64,000 nucleotides of DNA from Adiantum capillus-veneris (taxonomy: Eukaryota > Streptophyta > Polypodiopsida > Polypodiales > Pteridaceae): positions 157,106,747 to 157,170,746 of the forward strand of contig CM043943.1 of NCBI GenBank assembly GCA_014529385.2, given 5' to 3'. Made by a program: the position numbers and the translations under genes. Of this stretch, positions 1-10,158 are shown in pieces (within the stretch, counting starts at the first letter, position 1; every line of letters starts with the position of its first letter). The notes below the pieces were generated by a model. It did not search any database. It was not told where the DNA came from and saw nothing but the letters and a program-made list of their open reading frames with translations.

Positions 1-140
1 AACATAACCAAACTTCTTCTCAACATCACTAGCACTAATCAAGCCTTCTCATCTACCGAATAGGGCCATTTTGGATGCAAATCAAATCCAAATTCTTGGG
101 CTATTCTAAAGTTAACTTTTGGATGGAGTCTTATAAGATG

Positions 141-791
141 GACTACATATGGTTTGGTTATAGTATTAAACCCATCTTTGCCCACAAAGCTTAAAAGATA
201 GGGATTAAAGGGGTTGCATGTTGGAAGGGCCCCAGGACTAGCTCATCTTGGATGACACATGTAGAAATCTCTATTACATACAATGCCTACCCTTGAAAAG
301 CCGAACTCATTTAGAACAAGATCATTAAATAACCTTAGATATGAAGGCTCCTACATCAATTTGGACTACATATGGTTAGGTATATCATCTTTGCCCACAA
401 AGCTTAAAAGATAGGGATTAAAGGGGTTGCATGTTGGAAGGGCCTCAGGACTACTAGCTCATCTTGGATGACACATGTAGAAATCTCTATTACATACAAT
501 GCCTACCCTTGAAAAGCCGAACTCATTTAGAACAAGATCATTAAATAACCTTGGATATGAAGGCTCCTACCTCAATTTGGACTACATATGGTTAGGTATA
601 TCATCTTTGCCCACAAAGCTTAAAAGATAGGGATTGAAGGGGTTGCATGTTGGAAGGGCATCAGGACTAGCTCATCTTGGATGACACATGTAGAAATCTC
701 TATTACATACAATGCCTACCTTGAAAAGCCAAACTCATTTAGAACAAGATCATTAAATAACCTTGGATATGAAGGCTCCTACCTCAATTTG
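141..791. repeat. Tandem repeat, three copies of ~220 bp
   Basis: Three consecutive copies begin at about 141, 364 and 580, giving periods of 223 and 216 bp. Each starts with GACTACATATGG, contains TTTGCCCACAAAGCTTAAAAG, and ends with CTCCTACNTCAATTTGG. Copies differ by scattered substitutions and short indels. No reading frame or transposon hallmark is visible in the unit. The rest of 1-1214 shows nothing I can name. Confidence 0.9.
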
Positions 792-1214
792 GGTCCTTAG
801 ACTCTACCATTGGCCATATACCAATATTATGATCAAAGGCTTCCTAAACAGTGTAAAAATTCAAGTGGACTAATCCGAATGGAAATTATCAATGATTGAA
901 AGGAAAGTGGAAATTTTAGTGGACTAATTATCAATGCCTATGTAGGTTTAAATAAATTTGGACCTTCCCTAAAGCCAAGAAAATGGCCTTCCTTTGGTTA
1001 ATATTAAAGAAACTAGTATAGGCAGGTTCAATTGTTGAACCTATTGGTCTTCAGAATGGAATCTTCACAGGTGCCATCTTGACGAACAAACTCTGATTCA
1101 TCTAATTTTCACTTGCATTTCAAACAAAGTTTAGCCGGATTCATGCATTCCACCTTCTTTATTCTTTACCTTTCTACGCATGCAAAGCTTGGCAAGTGCC
1201 ATAGGGTAGATATC

Positions 1215-1787
1215 TGTTAACCCTCACGGCTCACGGACACCCCATCACCTACGATGGACGCGTATTATGTATTTGGTAGAGTCAGGTACCGGGCTTGTCG
1301 GTCCAATAGGGAAAGGTAGAGTGATCGCCGATGAGAGGCGCACTTTAACTTGGACATTCAAGGGATTAGTTGGCTAAGCATGGGCGCCCAAGTGTGAATG
1401 GGGTGAGCTCCTATAAAAGCCAACTAAACCTAATTTTTACTCATTCTCTCATTTGTGCAATTGAAGAGTGCTCTTGCTCCATCTCCATCTTCTTCTTCTT
1501 CACCTCCTTGTGTGTGTGTGTGAGAGAGAGAGAGAGGGAGAGTGTGTGTGCGATCGAGCATTACGAAGGCACGACGACGGCGAAGCGATTGAGCGCGGCA
1601 CGACTGCAGCTTCTTCTTCATCGCGGCGAGGAATCCACCACGAAGGCGAGCGTAGAGCGGTGAGTGACACACCCTTTGTTTCCTTGAGCTTGCTTGTTTA
1701 GGCTTGTTGTGTGCTTGGAGCCGTTTGTGGCTCGCACACGGTGTATTGGCAAGTCCCTTGCTTCGACAGTGCGGCAAGGAGCACACA
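1215..1787 (+). repeat. 5' LTR of the non-autonomous element
   Basis: It starts TGTTAACCCTCACGG and ends GAGCACACA. It matches 9579-10153 almost base for base. A (GT)n(GA)n microsatellite lies at about 1509-1540 and differs by one GA unit between the two LTRs. Short open frames across the LTR on both strands arise from this simple sequence and are not genes. Confidence 0.95.
1412..1418 (+). promoter_or_regulatory. TATA box in 5' LTR
   Basis: TATAAAA lies about 200 bp into the LTR, in the context GAGCTCCTATAAAAGCC, and is conserved at 9776-9782 in the 3' LTR. This position is typical for the U3 promoter of an LTR element. Function is inferred. Confidence 0.7.
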
Positions 1788-1791
1788 TTTT

Positions 1792-1810
1792 TGGCGCCGC
1801 TACCGGGGAT
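1792..1810 (+). other. Primer-binding site, tRNA-Asp type
   Basis: TGGCGCCGCTACCGGGGAT begins four bases after the LTR end. It resembles the complement of the plant tRNA-Asp 3' end (TGGCGCCGTTGCCGGGGAT), with two or three differences. This PBS is common in plant Tat-type gypsy elements. Confidence 0.8.
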
Positions 1811-1891
1811 ATGCCCTACACTAAGCTCGGTTAGCACTTTACGCTTCCTTGTGGTGCAATTTCTATCATAGGAAAGGCAGGGAAGGAGTGT

Positions 1892-2207
1892 GTGGAGATT
1901 TCTGTTTTTTGCGTTTTCTGCATTTGCTGTCAAGTTTCAATTTCTGCTATTGTCTGCGTTTTTTTAATTTCCGCAATTTCTGCATTTTCAAGTTTGGCGT
2001 TTTCAATTTCTGTAATTTTTTGCTTTTCTGCTAATTTCTGCATTTTCTGCAATTTCTGCGTTTTTTTTGCAATTTCTGCAATTTTCTGCAATTTTTGCAT
2101 TTCTGCGTTTTTCAATTTTCTGCATTTCTGCATTTTCAATTTCCGCGTTTTCAGTTTCTACAATTTCTGCATATCTTCGTTTTCAATCTCTGTATTTTCT
2201 GCACCAA
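1892..2207 (+). repeat. T-rich degenerate short tandem repeat in the leader
   Basis: The leader holds about 30 imperfect copies of words such as AATTTCTGCATTTTC, alternating TTTCTGCA, TTTGCA and TTCAATTTC. One strand is strongly pyrimidine-rich. Open frames across it on both strands are low-complexity by-products. 2208-2788 is A-rich, then holds an AAGCCC run at about 2383-2410 and an untranslated leader up to the gag start. Confidence 0.8.
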
Positions 2208-2788
2208 AAAGAAAAAGAGAAAAAAATTCCTGGAAAAAAAAAATTTAAAAAAAAATAAAATAAATCAGAAATTAAAAAACACGAGTGAGCGGGCGGCGAA
2301 ATTTTTCGAAAATAAAAAACGTGACTCTTAAAACGGACGGGTTGGTTTGTATAAAAGGTAGATCGGGATCGGGATCATTTTCCGAAGCCCAAGCCCAAGC
2401 CCAAGCTCAGGCCTCAGTCCTATGATATATACTAGACTCACTCTTATATATATACCCTACTCCCTCAAGAGAGAATGAGAGCATGTGGGACAAGTCCTCC
2501 ACTCTCCTCCTTTCTCTTCCCACTTGCACCCTTAGACTTTCTAGTTTGGGCCTAGTTCCCTACTGGAAATTGACAGTTTTAGGGATTCCGAGGGCATAGA
2601 GTGACCAAACGGAGGGCTGTAAAGCACGGCACGACCCTCTGACCGATACGCTCGTTTCGAGCTATCAAACGGCCCATTCCATGACACGCTCTAAAAAATC
2701 TAGCAAAAAAACAAACAAAAAACACGCTAAAAACTAGTCACAAGGCCTCCTAGAGCAGCTTTTTGACACCTGAGGGTATCAAAAGCAC

Positions 2789-5700
2789 ATGCACTTACGC
2801 TCTAGGCGGGTGCTAGAACACGAGCATATTGAGGGTGCCTCTGTTCATACGGACACCCATTACCCATCCACGATAGCCTCTAGACCCTCAGGGGGGACAC
2901 AAGGTAGCACCACCCAAGACCCTAAAATAGCCGCTAGTGATTCCTCCTCCGACTCAGAAATCATGGAAGCATACCCTACCCAAAACACTGAGAGAGAAGG
3001 CCATGCACCTCCCGAAGCTCCACAGCCTAGTACTAGTATGTTTAGCCGTTTCATGGAAACATTAGGTAGAGCTACTCGCTCGGAACCTGATGCAAATGAA
3101 GCACACGAAGGGGGTGGGGAAGTGGAATCTCCTTTCACATCGCACGTGGACCCCACACCCCCAAAGAGTGTCCATGTGGATATCCTACCAACTTCTTACC
3201 AAGAAGGCCCTGTTGAGCTGCCTCCTTCAGAAGTTCCCTCTAGAGTACCGTTGGTGACAAGTAAAACCACGGGGAGCAATATTGCTTCTACCTCACAAGA
3301 AACCGTTAACACGTCGACTTTAGAAGGATGGTTCATTAATGATCATTGGACATACGACCTCCACACTGAGGTGTTGACGGATCTACACTCTGGCCACGCC
3401 TACCATGTAGGATGGATAGAGATTGTACAATCCACCTCTAGTGCCACGAGCATCGAAGATCAACAGAAAATGATCTGTAATGTTATCCATGGTGTTATTC
3501 AATCAGAAAGGCAAAACCGAGGGGTAAATATACTCTCAACTGGCCCCATGAGATTTCTGGATACGAGCAAGGCTCAACAGCCTACTCTATCACAAATGGA
3601 AACTCCTCTAATGAGCCCCATGGACCCATCTTACGTCATTTCACCTGGGGTCTCTATGCAATCTGAGCCTCCGAGCGAAAACTTTAGCTTCCTTAACTTG
3701 GCTCAACCCTCTATCAAGGAAAACACAGTGCTCACTCCAGGGATAAGCCTAACAGAGAATGTACCGATGACATCTACGGTTAGCGCAGTGCCACTACCTA
3801 GTGTTGTAGTACCTAATATGGGGCCTCGACCATATGTGCCTCTAGCCCCTTATGCACACATGGCCCCCACACCTCCAATTGTACCACTTGATTATGCTCC
3901 TCGAGTGCCGCTCCCTAGCTCTTATCCGAGTGGACCTATGCCCGGTTATGTTCCATATCCTGCATCATCCACACATATGCCAAGACCGGCACCCATCCCT
4001 CTCCCACATATGATTCCAAGAGTACCTCCACCGGCCCTACCTCCTCACATAGGTGACTTGGCAGCGTTTGCTCAAACCATAGGTCGATCTATCGCGGAAA
4101 ATATGCGTCACGCATCTGATAGAGAGCCTAGAAGTAAGGCAGTACAAATTGCCAAACTCACGCAAAAATTCAATGGGGACGAAGATGCTAGAAAACACAT
4201 TGAAGTGTTTGAACAAGTATGTGATTCCTTAGGGGAACGCAACGAACTACATAAGTGCAATGCCTTAAGCTTGACATTAAGTGGGAAGGCTGGAGATTGG
4301 TATAGGACCCTAAGGGTGGACGAGAAAACAATCTACCCTACCCTTCGAAGGTTGTTTCTAAAGGAGTACATACGAGAAGGTGTGCTTTGGGGTGTAGCAT
4401 CTCAGCTACAGAAGGCCGAACGTAAGGAAGGAGAGTCAGTAAGGGACTTCATTAGTCGTCTAAAGCACTTAAACTCTCGTTGTCCTGTAAATGAGCGCTT
4501 CAACAATAACCAACTGCTTGATCGATTCATTCGAGGGTTGAGGAATGAAGGAATCTATAATGGACTAGTGATTAGAGGTATCACAACCTGGGAAGATGTC
4601 ACTGCCAATGCAATCCAATTAGAGGACAACTTGATGATAGCAGGCATGAGGGTGTCTACTGACACGAGATCCACTAGCTCACAAGCCATTGAGTATGAAC
4701 CCATGACTGCAAAGCCCATTGCCAATGAGCCAAAGGTATTTGAGACATTCTTGACAGACCTCACCAAGGCAATCCAAGAGTCTCTTAAGGATAATCGACC
4801 CCCTCAAAATAGTCACATGTATCCAAGAAGGGAGCAACAATGGTGTTCCATTTGCTTAGGTCCACATAGCACTAGTGAGTGCCCTACGTTTAGAGTAAAA
4901 TTTAATGGAACTTGCAACGCATGTGGTAGGTATGGTCACCAAGCTAAGGATTGTTTAATGATCAAACGTATGATGGCAAATAGACCACCTGTAGCCTGGA
5001 CGGATGCACCTCGAGCTCCTGTATTGATGCCTGCTCCACCTGTTGAGCAACTACCGCAACACATGGTCCCTAGATCTCAAAATGTTGTACAAGCTACACC
5101 GCTACCACCTCCTGTGCTAGGACCGCAGCCCCCGCATCCAAGAGTCGCCCCTATGAACCAAGTGGGTTGTGAGCCATCTAATGCTTATGCAGATGGTTGT
5201 GAGGAGGAAATAGACACTAGTATTGCCTACGGACTTGATACATTGGAAGAGTGTCCTATATACTACATGGAAGATTGTTGGGGACAAGTCAAGCCGGTTT
5301 ATCAAGCTGCTGCTCTCGCATCCAGAGGTCAAAATATCAACACCCAGGCTAGGAGGCCACCTCTTCAATGCTACGAATGTGGTGGACCACATCGAGTAGC
5401 GGAGTGCCCTATTAGGCTACAAAAGAATGCTGCACAGATGCAAGTGAATCAAGGGAGCACGTCTGCAATGCCAATACTCACATGTAATCGTTGTGGCATA
5501 GATCACTTGATTGCCCAATGCCCCTATAACCCAAATGCGCCTAAAATCACACCCCTGAATTTGGTCAAAATTGCTAGTGTGACATCGCCAATACCACCTG
5601 TCGCACCCGCTTATGCGATTACACGGTCCATGCTTCAAGGGCCAGGACATATCCTCGAAGAGAGAGATACCGCGTTAGTTATCCAAGCAAAGAAAAAGAA

Positions 5701-5881
5701 GACACGAAGGAAGAAGTCGCAGAATACGAAAAATTCAAAGCCAAGTTCCAAAACAAACATAGGAACAGGAGATGACCCCGTGTATATGAATGACCTCGAG
5801 GATGATTCAGATTCAGTCGAGACAATGGAGGAAAGACCGACAAAGAAAACCGTAACATGGAACCAAATGAAAACCGAATAA
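2789..5881 (+). CDS. gag: Gag polyprotein with four CCHC zinc knuckles (1030 aa)
   Basis: The frame is intact for 1030 residues, long for a gag. Residues 1-300 are acidic and low-complexity; about 340-430 is proline-rich. The retrotransposon gag core lies at about 450-595, including the conserved block SGKAGDWYRTL and a helix-rich stretch with SVRDFISRLK. Zinc knuckles begin at residues 686, 709, 861 and 899. Three have the short spacing CX2CX3HX4C and only the second has the standard CX2CX4HX4C. The C-terminus is lysine-rich and basic. The expected role is to form the particle and bind RNA. The start is the first ATG of the frame. The 3' end overlaps the next frame by 25 bases. Intact coding capacity together with young LTRs suggests the protein may still be made. 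Confidence 0.9.
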   Translation: MHLRSRRVLEHEHIEGASVHTDTHYPSTIASRPSGGTQGSTTQDPKIAASDSSSDSEIMEAYPTQNTEREGHAPPEAPQPSTSMFSRFMETLGRATRSEPDANEAHEGGGEVESPFTSHVDPTPPKSVHVDILPTSYQEGPVELPPSEVPSRVPLVTSKTTGSNIASTSQETVNTSTLEGWFINDHWTYDLHTEVLTDLHSGHAYHVGWIEIVQSTSSATSIEDQQKMICNVIHGVIQSERQNRGVNILSTGPMRFLDTSKAQQPTLSQMETPLMSPMDPSYVISPGVSMQSEPPSENFSFLNLAQPSIKENTVLTPGISLTENVPMTSTVSAVPLPSVVVPNMGPRPYVPLAPYAHMAPTPPIVPLDYAPRVPLPSSYPSGPMPGYVPYPASSTHMPRPAPIPLPHMIPRVPPPALPPHIGDLAAFAQTIGRSIAENMRHASDREPRSKAVQIAKLTQKFNGDEDARKHIEVFEQVCDSLGERNELHKCNALSLTLSGKAGDWYRTLRVDEKTIYPTLRRLFLKEYIREGVLWGVASQLQKAERKEGESVRDFISRLKHLNSRCPVNERFNNNQLLDRFIRGLRNEGIYNGLVIRGITTWEDVTANAIQLEDNLMIAGMRVSTDTRSTSSQAIEYEPMTAKPIANEPKVFETFLTDLTKAIQESLKDNRPPQNSHMYPRREQQWCSICLGPHSTSECPTFRVKFNGTCNACGRYGHQAKDCLMIKRMMANRPPVAWTDAPRAPVLMPAPPVEQLPQHMVPRSQNVVQATPLPPPVLGPQPPHPRVAPMNQVGCEPSNAYADGCEEEIDTSIAYGLDTLEECPIYYMEDCWGQVKPVYQAAALASRGQNINTQARRPPLQCYECGGPHRVAECPIRLQKNAAQMQVNQGSTSAMPILTCNRCGIDHLIAQCPYNPNAPKITPLNLVKIASVTSPIPPVAPAYAITRSMLQGPGHILEERDTALVIQAKKKKTRRKKSQNTKNSKPSSKTNIGTGDDPVYMNDLEDDSDSVETMEERPTKKTVTWNQMKTE

Positions 5882-6450
5882 GAGAAAACCATAAAGAGCC
5901 TCTGAAAACACCACAAGTGTTTCCAAATCCAATCCAAGACCCCCATGATAAACCGCAGGGGCAAAAAGGGAAGAATCGTAAAAAGAAGATTGGGACGTAC
6001 CCAAACCCTGTAGACGAGATTAAGCAGGTGAAACATCTAAGAGATTTAGTGGAGGAGACTCAAAGGAAACTAGAACCAGAACCCATGCAGGTCAAAATTC
6101 ATGACACAGTGTTTCCCACGCAAGTTCATCCACCCCACATGAACCATAGACCGTTAGCCATATCTAGTATCATCCAAGAAGGGAGTGAGGACGGGACATC
6201 AGAAAGTGAGCATACACCCTTCTTGTTGGGAAGCATGTTTAACGAAGGAATACCTGATCCCATTGAGGAATATGAGATTCCATCCTCACCAGTTCCTAGT
6301 CAAGGACCTACACCCTGCAAAACGCCAATGAATGTTGCCAAACTAGTGGACTTCATGTCTTCTGAGGTCCGAACCACGATCATAGCAAAGCTGCATGGAG
6401 ATCCTGAGTTATTCCTTGCACTTCGAGCATTCCTTAACGGAGAGCTATGA
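5857..6450 (+). CDS. Gag-protease linker, second frame (197 aa)
   Basis: This frame overlaps gag by 25 bases in the -1 frame and is open to a TGA at 6448-6450. The same frame resumes as the protease reading frame from 6496 after one in-frame stop, so both are probably parts of one gag-pol extension. The C-terminal ~45 residues (MNVAKLVDFMSSEV onward) are conserved in the minus-strand relative near 33100, which reads through the equivalent of the TGA. The N-terminal half is lysine/proline-rich. Translation by frameshift is possible, but I see no classical slippery heptamer. No enzymatic motif is present. Confidence 0.65.
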   Translation: MEPNENRIRENHKEPLKTPQVFPNPIQDPHDKPQGQKGKNRKKKIGTYPNPVDEIKQVKHLRDLVEETQRKLEPEPMQVKIHDTVFPTQVHPPHMNHRPLAISSIIQEGSEDGTSESEHTPFLLGSMFNEGIPDPIEEYEIPSSPVPSQGPTPCKTPMNVAKLVDFMSSEVRTTIIAKLHGDPELFLALRAFLNGEL

Positions 6451-6495
6451 ACGGGATTACCGCAGTTTGCGCAACCAAATAGGCTTGACTCGATT

Positions 6496-7947
6496 ATGAT
6501 TGATGAGGAAAATCATGTGCAATCACTTGACTTAGATGGACACGAGTCTGTGATCGAGGTACCCATTAACGAATTAGGGCAGTATTTTGAAGGCGACGAG
6601 TCTAATGCAACCCTACCCATCACTACCAAGGGATTAACTATAAAGGGAATTCTTGATGGTGGTGCGGGAGTTAGCATCGTTACAAAAGATTGTTGGGAAT
6701 CCATGGGAAAACCCCGCCTCAGTGTTACTAACATTGTGGTAAAGATGGCAAATGGTACCATAGCCAAACCTATGGGGATGCTCAAGGATCTTAAGATCAA
6801 AGTTCTAGGACACAAGGTACGACATACGTTCATTGTAATGGATTTCTCTAAACACCTTATGTCATATGAAATGATTTTAGGACGACCATTCATGAGGGAA
6901 GCACAAATGGTTCACGATTGGTCTAAAAATCATGTCTATTTGCAATTCCAAGACTCTGTCCTTAGAGTGGATTTGGTGACTGGTAAGGTACACCCCTTAG
7001 GGAGTAAAACCATTATTGATCATCGCTCTGACACCACAGTTCACTCGGTCCCGCTACAATATTGTTACACTTGTAAGAAGGATACAGACATTGGCCAAGA
7101 TTCTCCTTACATGGATGTGTTACCGGGTATGACGGAATCAGACAATGTGGATTGGGTCCACCTAGCATCAACCATAGACACTTGGGGAAATAGGGGGACG
7201 ACCTGGGTAACACCTGAGGGGGATGAAATGCCTATACCCTTAAATATGCTACAAGCAATGCATATCGCTTTCGACAAGACTCATCCTAATGTCACGAAAA
7301 AAACATACAAGTGGGTCCCTAAAGCTTCTTTAGTGACCATAGCTAGTGCTAAAAAACAGAAGCCTTGTAAGAAACGTACCACTCGCTCCAAGAAAAGTAA
7401 GAAAATGTTGCGTTGGATCCCTAAACGACTATTGGAAGCCCAAGGCTACTATCAAGGAAATGATCAAATCTGGGTACCAAAACGTAGATTGTGCTCTTAC
7501 CTATCACCTGACCCAAGTGAGCCCAATCCCGTAGCTCCAAAACGAATCAATGATCGTGGAAAGGAAAAAATCACAGAATGCTACACACCCGCTCCCAAGC
7601 TAGTTTGGGTACCAAAGAAAGAACGATTTGTTCCACCTAGCTCAGGAAGGGGAGAGTCCCATGAAGATTCTAGCTCATCATGTAATATATCCATAGAGGT
7701 AAAAGCTTCTACACAGTCTCCATCTATAGTAGTGGACCTCCATGAAGCTACCAAAGAATCCACACCTCCCAGTGTTCAAGAATCACCTAATGAACCACTT
7801 CAAGTTCGATCCTGGGAGAGTACCTTACCACCCTTGCAGCTTGACAAGGCACCTAGGGTAATAGAAAACTACTGGCAAAAATCCTCACCTATTACCAACT
7901 GGAACAATTGGTTTCAAAGGGTGACAAGCTCATTTCAAACGGTATGA
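6496..7947 (+). CDS. Retropepsin-like protease with W-V-P-K repeat tail (483 aa)
   Basis: Residues ~10-150 form a retroviral-type aspartic protease fold: active-site loop GILDGGAGVSIVT with D54-G55-G56, and the later loop EMILGRPFM. The usual D-S/T-G is D-G-G here. In an autonomous gypsy element reverse transcriptase should follow; instead the frame runs into a basic tail. The tail carries W-V/I-P-K motifs at residues 273 (YKWVPK), 307 (LRWIPK), 326 (QIWVPK) and 371 (LVWVPK), then a tryptophan-rich end. The same tail follows a second protease-like domain in two other copies here, so this protein looks like a deletion fusion of protease 1 to the C-terminal tail. The function of the repeats is unknown. 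Confidence 0.8.
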   Translation: MIDEENHVQSLDLDGHESVIEVPINELGQYFEGDESNATLPITTKGLTIKGILDGGAGVSIVTKDCWESMGKPRLSVTNIVVKMANGTIAKPMGMLKDLKIKVLGHKVRHTFIVMDFSKHLMSYEMILGRPFMREAQMVHDWSKNHVYLQFQDSVLRVDLVTGKVHPLGSKTIIDHRSDTTVHSVPLQYCYTCKKDTDIGQDSPYMDVLPGMTESDNVDWVHLASTIDTWGNRGTTWVTPEGDEMPIPLNMLQAMHIAFDKTHPNVTKKTYKWVPKASLVTIASAKKQKPCKKRTTRSKKSKKMLRWIPKRLLEAQGYYQGNDQIWVPKRRLCSYLSPDPSEPNPVAPKRINDRGKEKITECYTPAPKLVWVPKKERFVPPSSGRGESHEDSSSSCNISIEVKASTQSPSIVVDLHEATKESTPPSVQESPNEPLQVRSWESTLPPLQLDKAPRVIENYWQKSSPITNWNNWFQRVTSSFQTV

Positions 7948-9578
7948 TCTACCCAAGGAAGGGGGGAGTGTTTGTGGACATCCATCATTCACTTGTTTCC
8001 CTCTCAACCTTTTTCCCTGACCTCTCAATTCCAATCTTAGGGAATGTACATATAAAGCTTTATACTCACAAAAAACAAAAAAATAAAGAGCAAGAGCAAT
8101 TAGCAAACGAGTATGCACATTAAAGTCAAAACATTGACTCAGACCTACACATGTCACATCTGGTACAGTGAAACAGAAACCTATGCCATAAAACACCTTC
8201 GATCCTCATCACTTGAGTAATGGAGGGTAGGTAAGATTAGTACGATAGGAGTGTTTCTGTTTTAGAGTTGAGTGATTAGCAAAGATCTCTTTTCCCACTA
8301 ATGTGCCTCCTGGAGGTATTCCTTTTGTTTCCTAAGTGTGTACAGGAGCGTGTTGCTATTGATAGGATTTGGACCTTCATGGAACCTTTCTCTCGTTCAC
8401 ACTTCAAATCAAGCGCGACCATCAACACAAACAGGTGTTTCTTATCCATTAGCATTGCCCTTATCTTTTTGCATCTATGATTGTCTGCTTTGATTGTGAT
8501 TGGTAGCATAATATTCAGCGCATTTGCTTAGTATCAAACATTTAATTCAATGTAATGTTTTGTCATAATCACTTGTTTAGGTGTAAAAATCAAGCAGTCC
8601 GACTAAGCTAGTTTGACCAAGCTAGGTATTAGAAATCTTCTCTTAATACCATGGGGAATGCCTTCCTAATAAACAATGGTTACTTAGGTTCTTAATCTGA
8701 TTTAGGCAGCATTGTATGAAATGTACTAGGGATTTCTAGTGGGCTTAATCCTATTGACCTTTAGCTTAAGTATTATAAAGGGAGTTTACTAATGTGATGA
8801 GCCTGGGGAGGGTAACAGTGTTATATGACCCCCCGAAGTTACAAAATTAAAATGCTGAAAATGAACAAACAAAAAATCAAAGTGCCACAATGTAAAATTT
8901 TAAGCTGGAAGAGAAATCTCAGCTTGATTTGGTACTTCACTCACATGTATCGCCTATGGTACTAGAGCCCTAGAGGTTCCCAGTGTGGGCGCTTTTCCTT
9001 GAAAAGCAAAAAACCCAAGGCATACAAAATAAGCACACACATCATAATTGAATCAATGTGAAAAGACTTTGGGGGGTCAAAGAAAAAGTAATCAATCAGG
9101 CGATGATTTCATGAGAAATTCCTTTTATGGTAGCTTAACTACAAAGTCTTCTGGATATAGCCTCTAGTCAGCCCTTGAACATGAATACTTGGCTCTCGCG
9201 ATTAAGCAACTTAATTGACCACAGAAAGTTAAGAAGCTTACCCATGGTATTAATATTCGATCTCTAGTGCTTTTCGACCGTCAAATTAGTGACCCCAGAC
9301 TTGTTTAATTTTCTACCTTTACATCTGTTTATGCATTTGATTACATTGCAATTTAATGTTCATTGCTACCAAATTGTTTGAAATTCTTTGACCAATCAAT
9401 TTGTCTACCTAAAACTGCATATGCTTTTTAAGAGAATGCCATTACTGTGCCAATGTTGTTTGATTTTGCACTGACTGAAGAAGGCTAAGGACATTCATCT
9501 CAAATGCTCTTCCACCTCGACGACCCAGCTTCAACTCAATAGCTTCCGAGGACGGAATCTACATCAGGAAGGGGGGCA
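7948..9578 (+). other. Non-coding 3' region with internal purine tract and TATA
   Basis: A purine tract at 7955-7966 is followed by AGTGTTTGTGG, resembling a PPT plus the TG start of an LTR. A TATAAAG lies at 8051-8057. No long frame is present. The sequence is related to the minus-strand copy at about 28895-31000, where the equivalent TATA precedes a possible accessory gene. The true 3' LTR begins only 1.6 kb later, so this stretch may hold the remains of an older LTR. Otherwise nothing is recognisable. Confidence 0.6.
9566..9576 (+). other. Polypurine tract of the non-autonomous element
   Basis: AGGAAGGGGGG lies two bases before the TGTTAACC start of the 3' LTR. It is the expected plus-strand primer, and the same tract occurs in reverse complement at 28897-28907 in the nested relative. 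Confidence 0.85.
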
Positions 9579-9872
9579 TGTTAACCCTCACGGCTCACGG
9601 ACACCCCATCACCTACGATGGACGCGTATTATGTATTTGGTAGAGTCAGGTACCGGGCTTGTCGGTCCAATAGGGAAAGGTAGAGTGATCGCCGATGAGA
9701 GGCGCACTTTAACTTGGACATTCAAGGGATTAGTTGGCTAAGCATGGGCGCCCAAGTGTGAATGGGGTGAGCTCCTATAAAAGCCAACTAAACCTAATTT
9801 TTACTCATTCTCTCATTTGTGCAATTGAAGAGTGCTCTTGCTCCATCTCCATCTTCTTCTTCTTCACCTCCT

Positions 9873-9903
<31 letters not shown>

Positions 9904-10153
9904 GAGAGTGTGTGTGCGATCGAGCATTACGAAGGCACGACGGCGGCGAAGCGGTTGAGCGCGGCACGACTGCAGCTTCTTCTTCATCGCGGCGAGGAAT
10001 CCACCACGAAGGCGAGCGTAGAGCGGTGAGTGACACACACTTTGTTTCCTTGAGCTTGCTAGTTTAGGCTTGTTGTGTGCTTGGAGCCGTTTGTGGCTCG
10101 CACACGGTGTATTGGCAAGTCCCTTGCTTCGACAGTGCGGCAAGGAGCGCACA
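9579..10153 (+). repeat. 3' LTR of the non-autonomous element
   Basis: It is the mate of 1215-1787, running TGTTAACC...GCGCACA, with a TATA box at 9776-9782. About five substitutions and one extra GA dinucleotide separate it from the 5' LTR. Confidence 0.95.
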
Positions 10154-10158
10154 ATATC

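Larger units (their letters stand above)
1215..10153 (+). mobile_element. Complete non-autonomous Ty3/gypsy-like LTR retrotransposon (gag + protease only)
   Basis: The element is flanked by a perfect 5-bp duplication ATATC (1210-1214 and 10154-10158) and bounded by TG...CA LTRs of 573 and 575 bp. A tRNA-Asp-like primer site follows the 5' LTR and a purine tract precedes the 3' LTR. It codes for gag with four zinc knuckles, a linker, and a retropepsin-like domain followed by tryptophan repeats. No reverse transcriptase, RNase H or integrase motif is present in any frame. The LTRs differ by only about five substitutions plus one GA unit, so insertion was recent and the enzymes must have come from elsewhere. 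Relatives in this window (28313-35549 and 41928-55680) indicate a gypsy parent. Confidence 0.93.

Noticed and set aside
1430-1933. 167-codon minus-strand frame across the 5' LTR
   Set aside because: It spans the GT/GA microsatellite and primer site and reappears in shifted form in the other LTRs; low-complexity, with no domain.
1892-2331. Overlapping plus and minus frames in the T-rich leader
   Set aside because: All are translations of a short repeat (Phe/Cys-rich on one strand, Lys/Gln-rich on the other).
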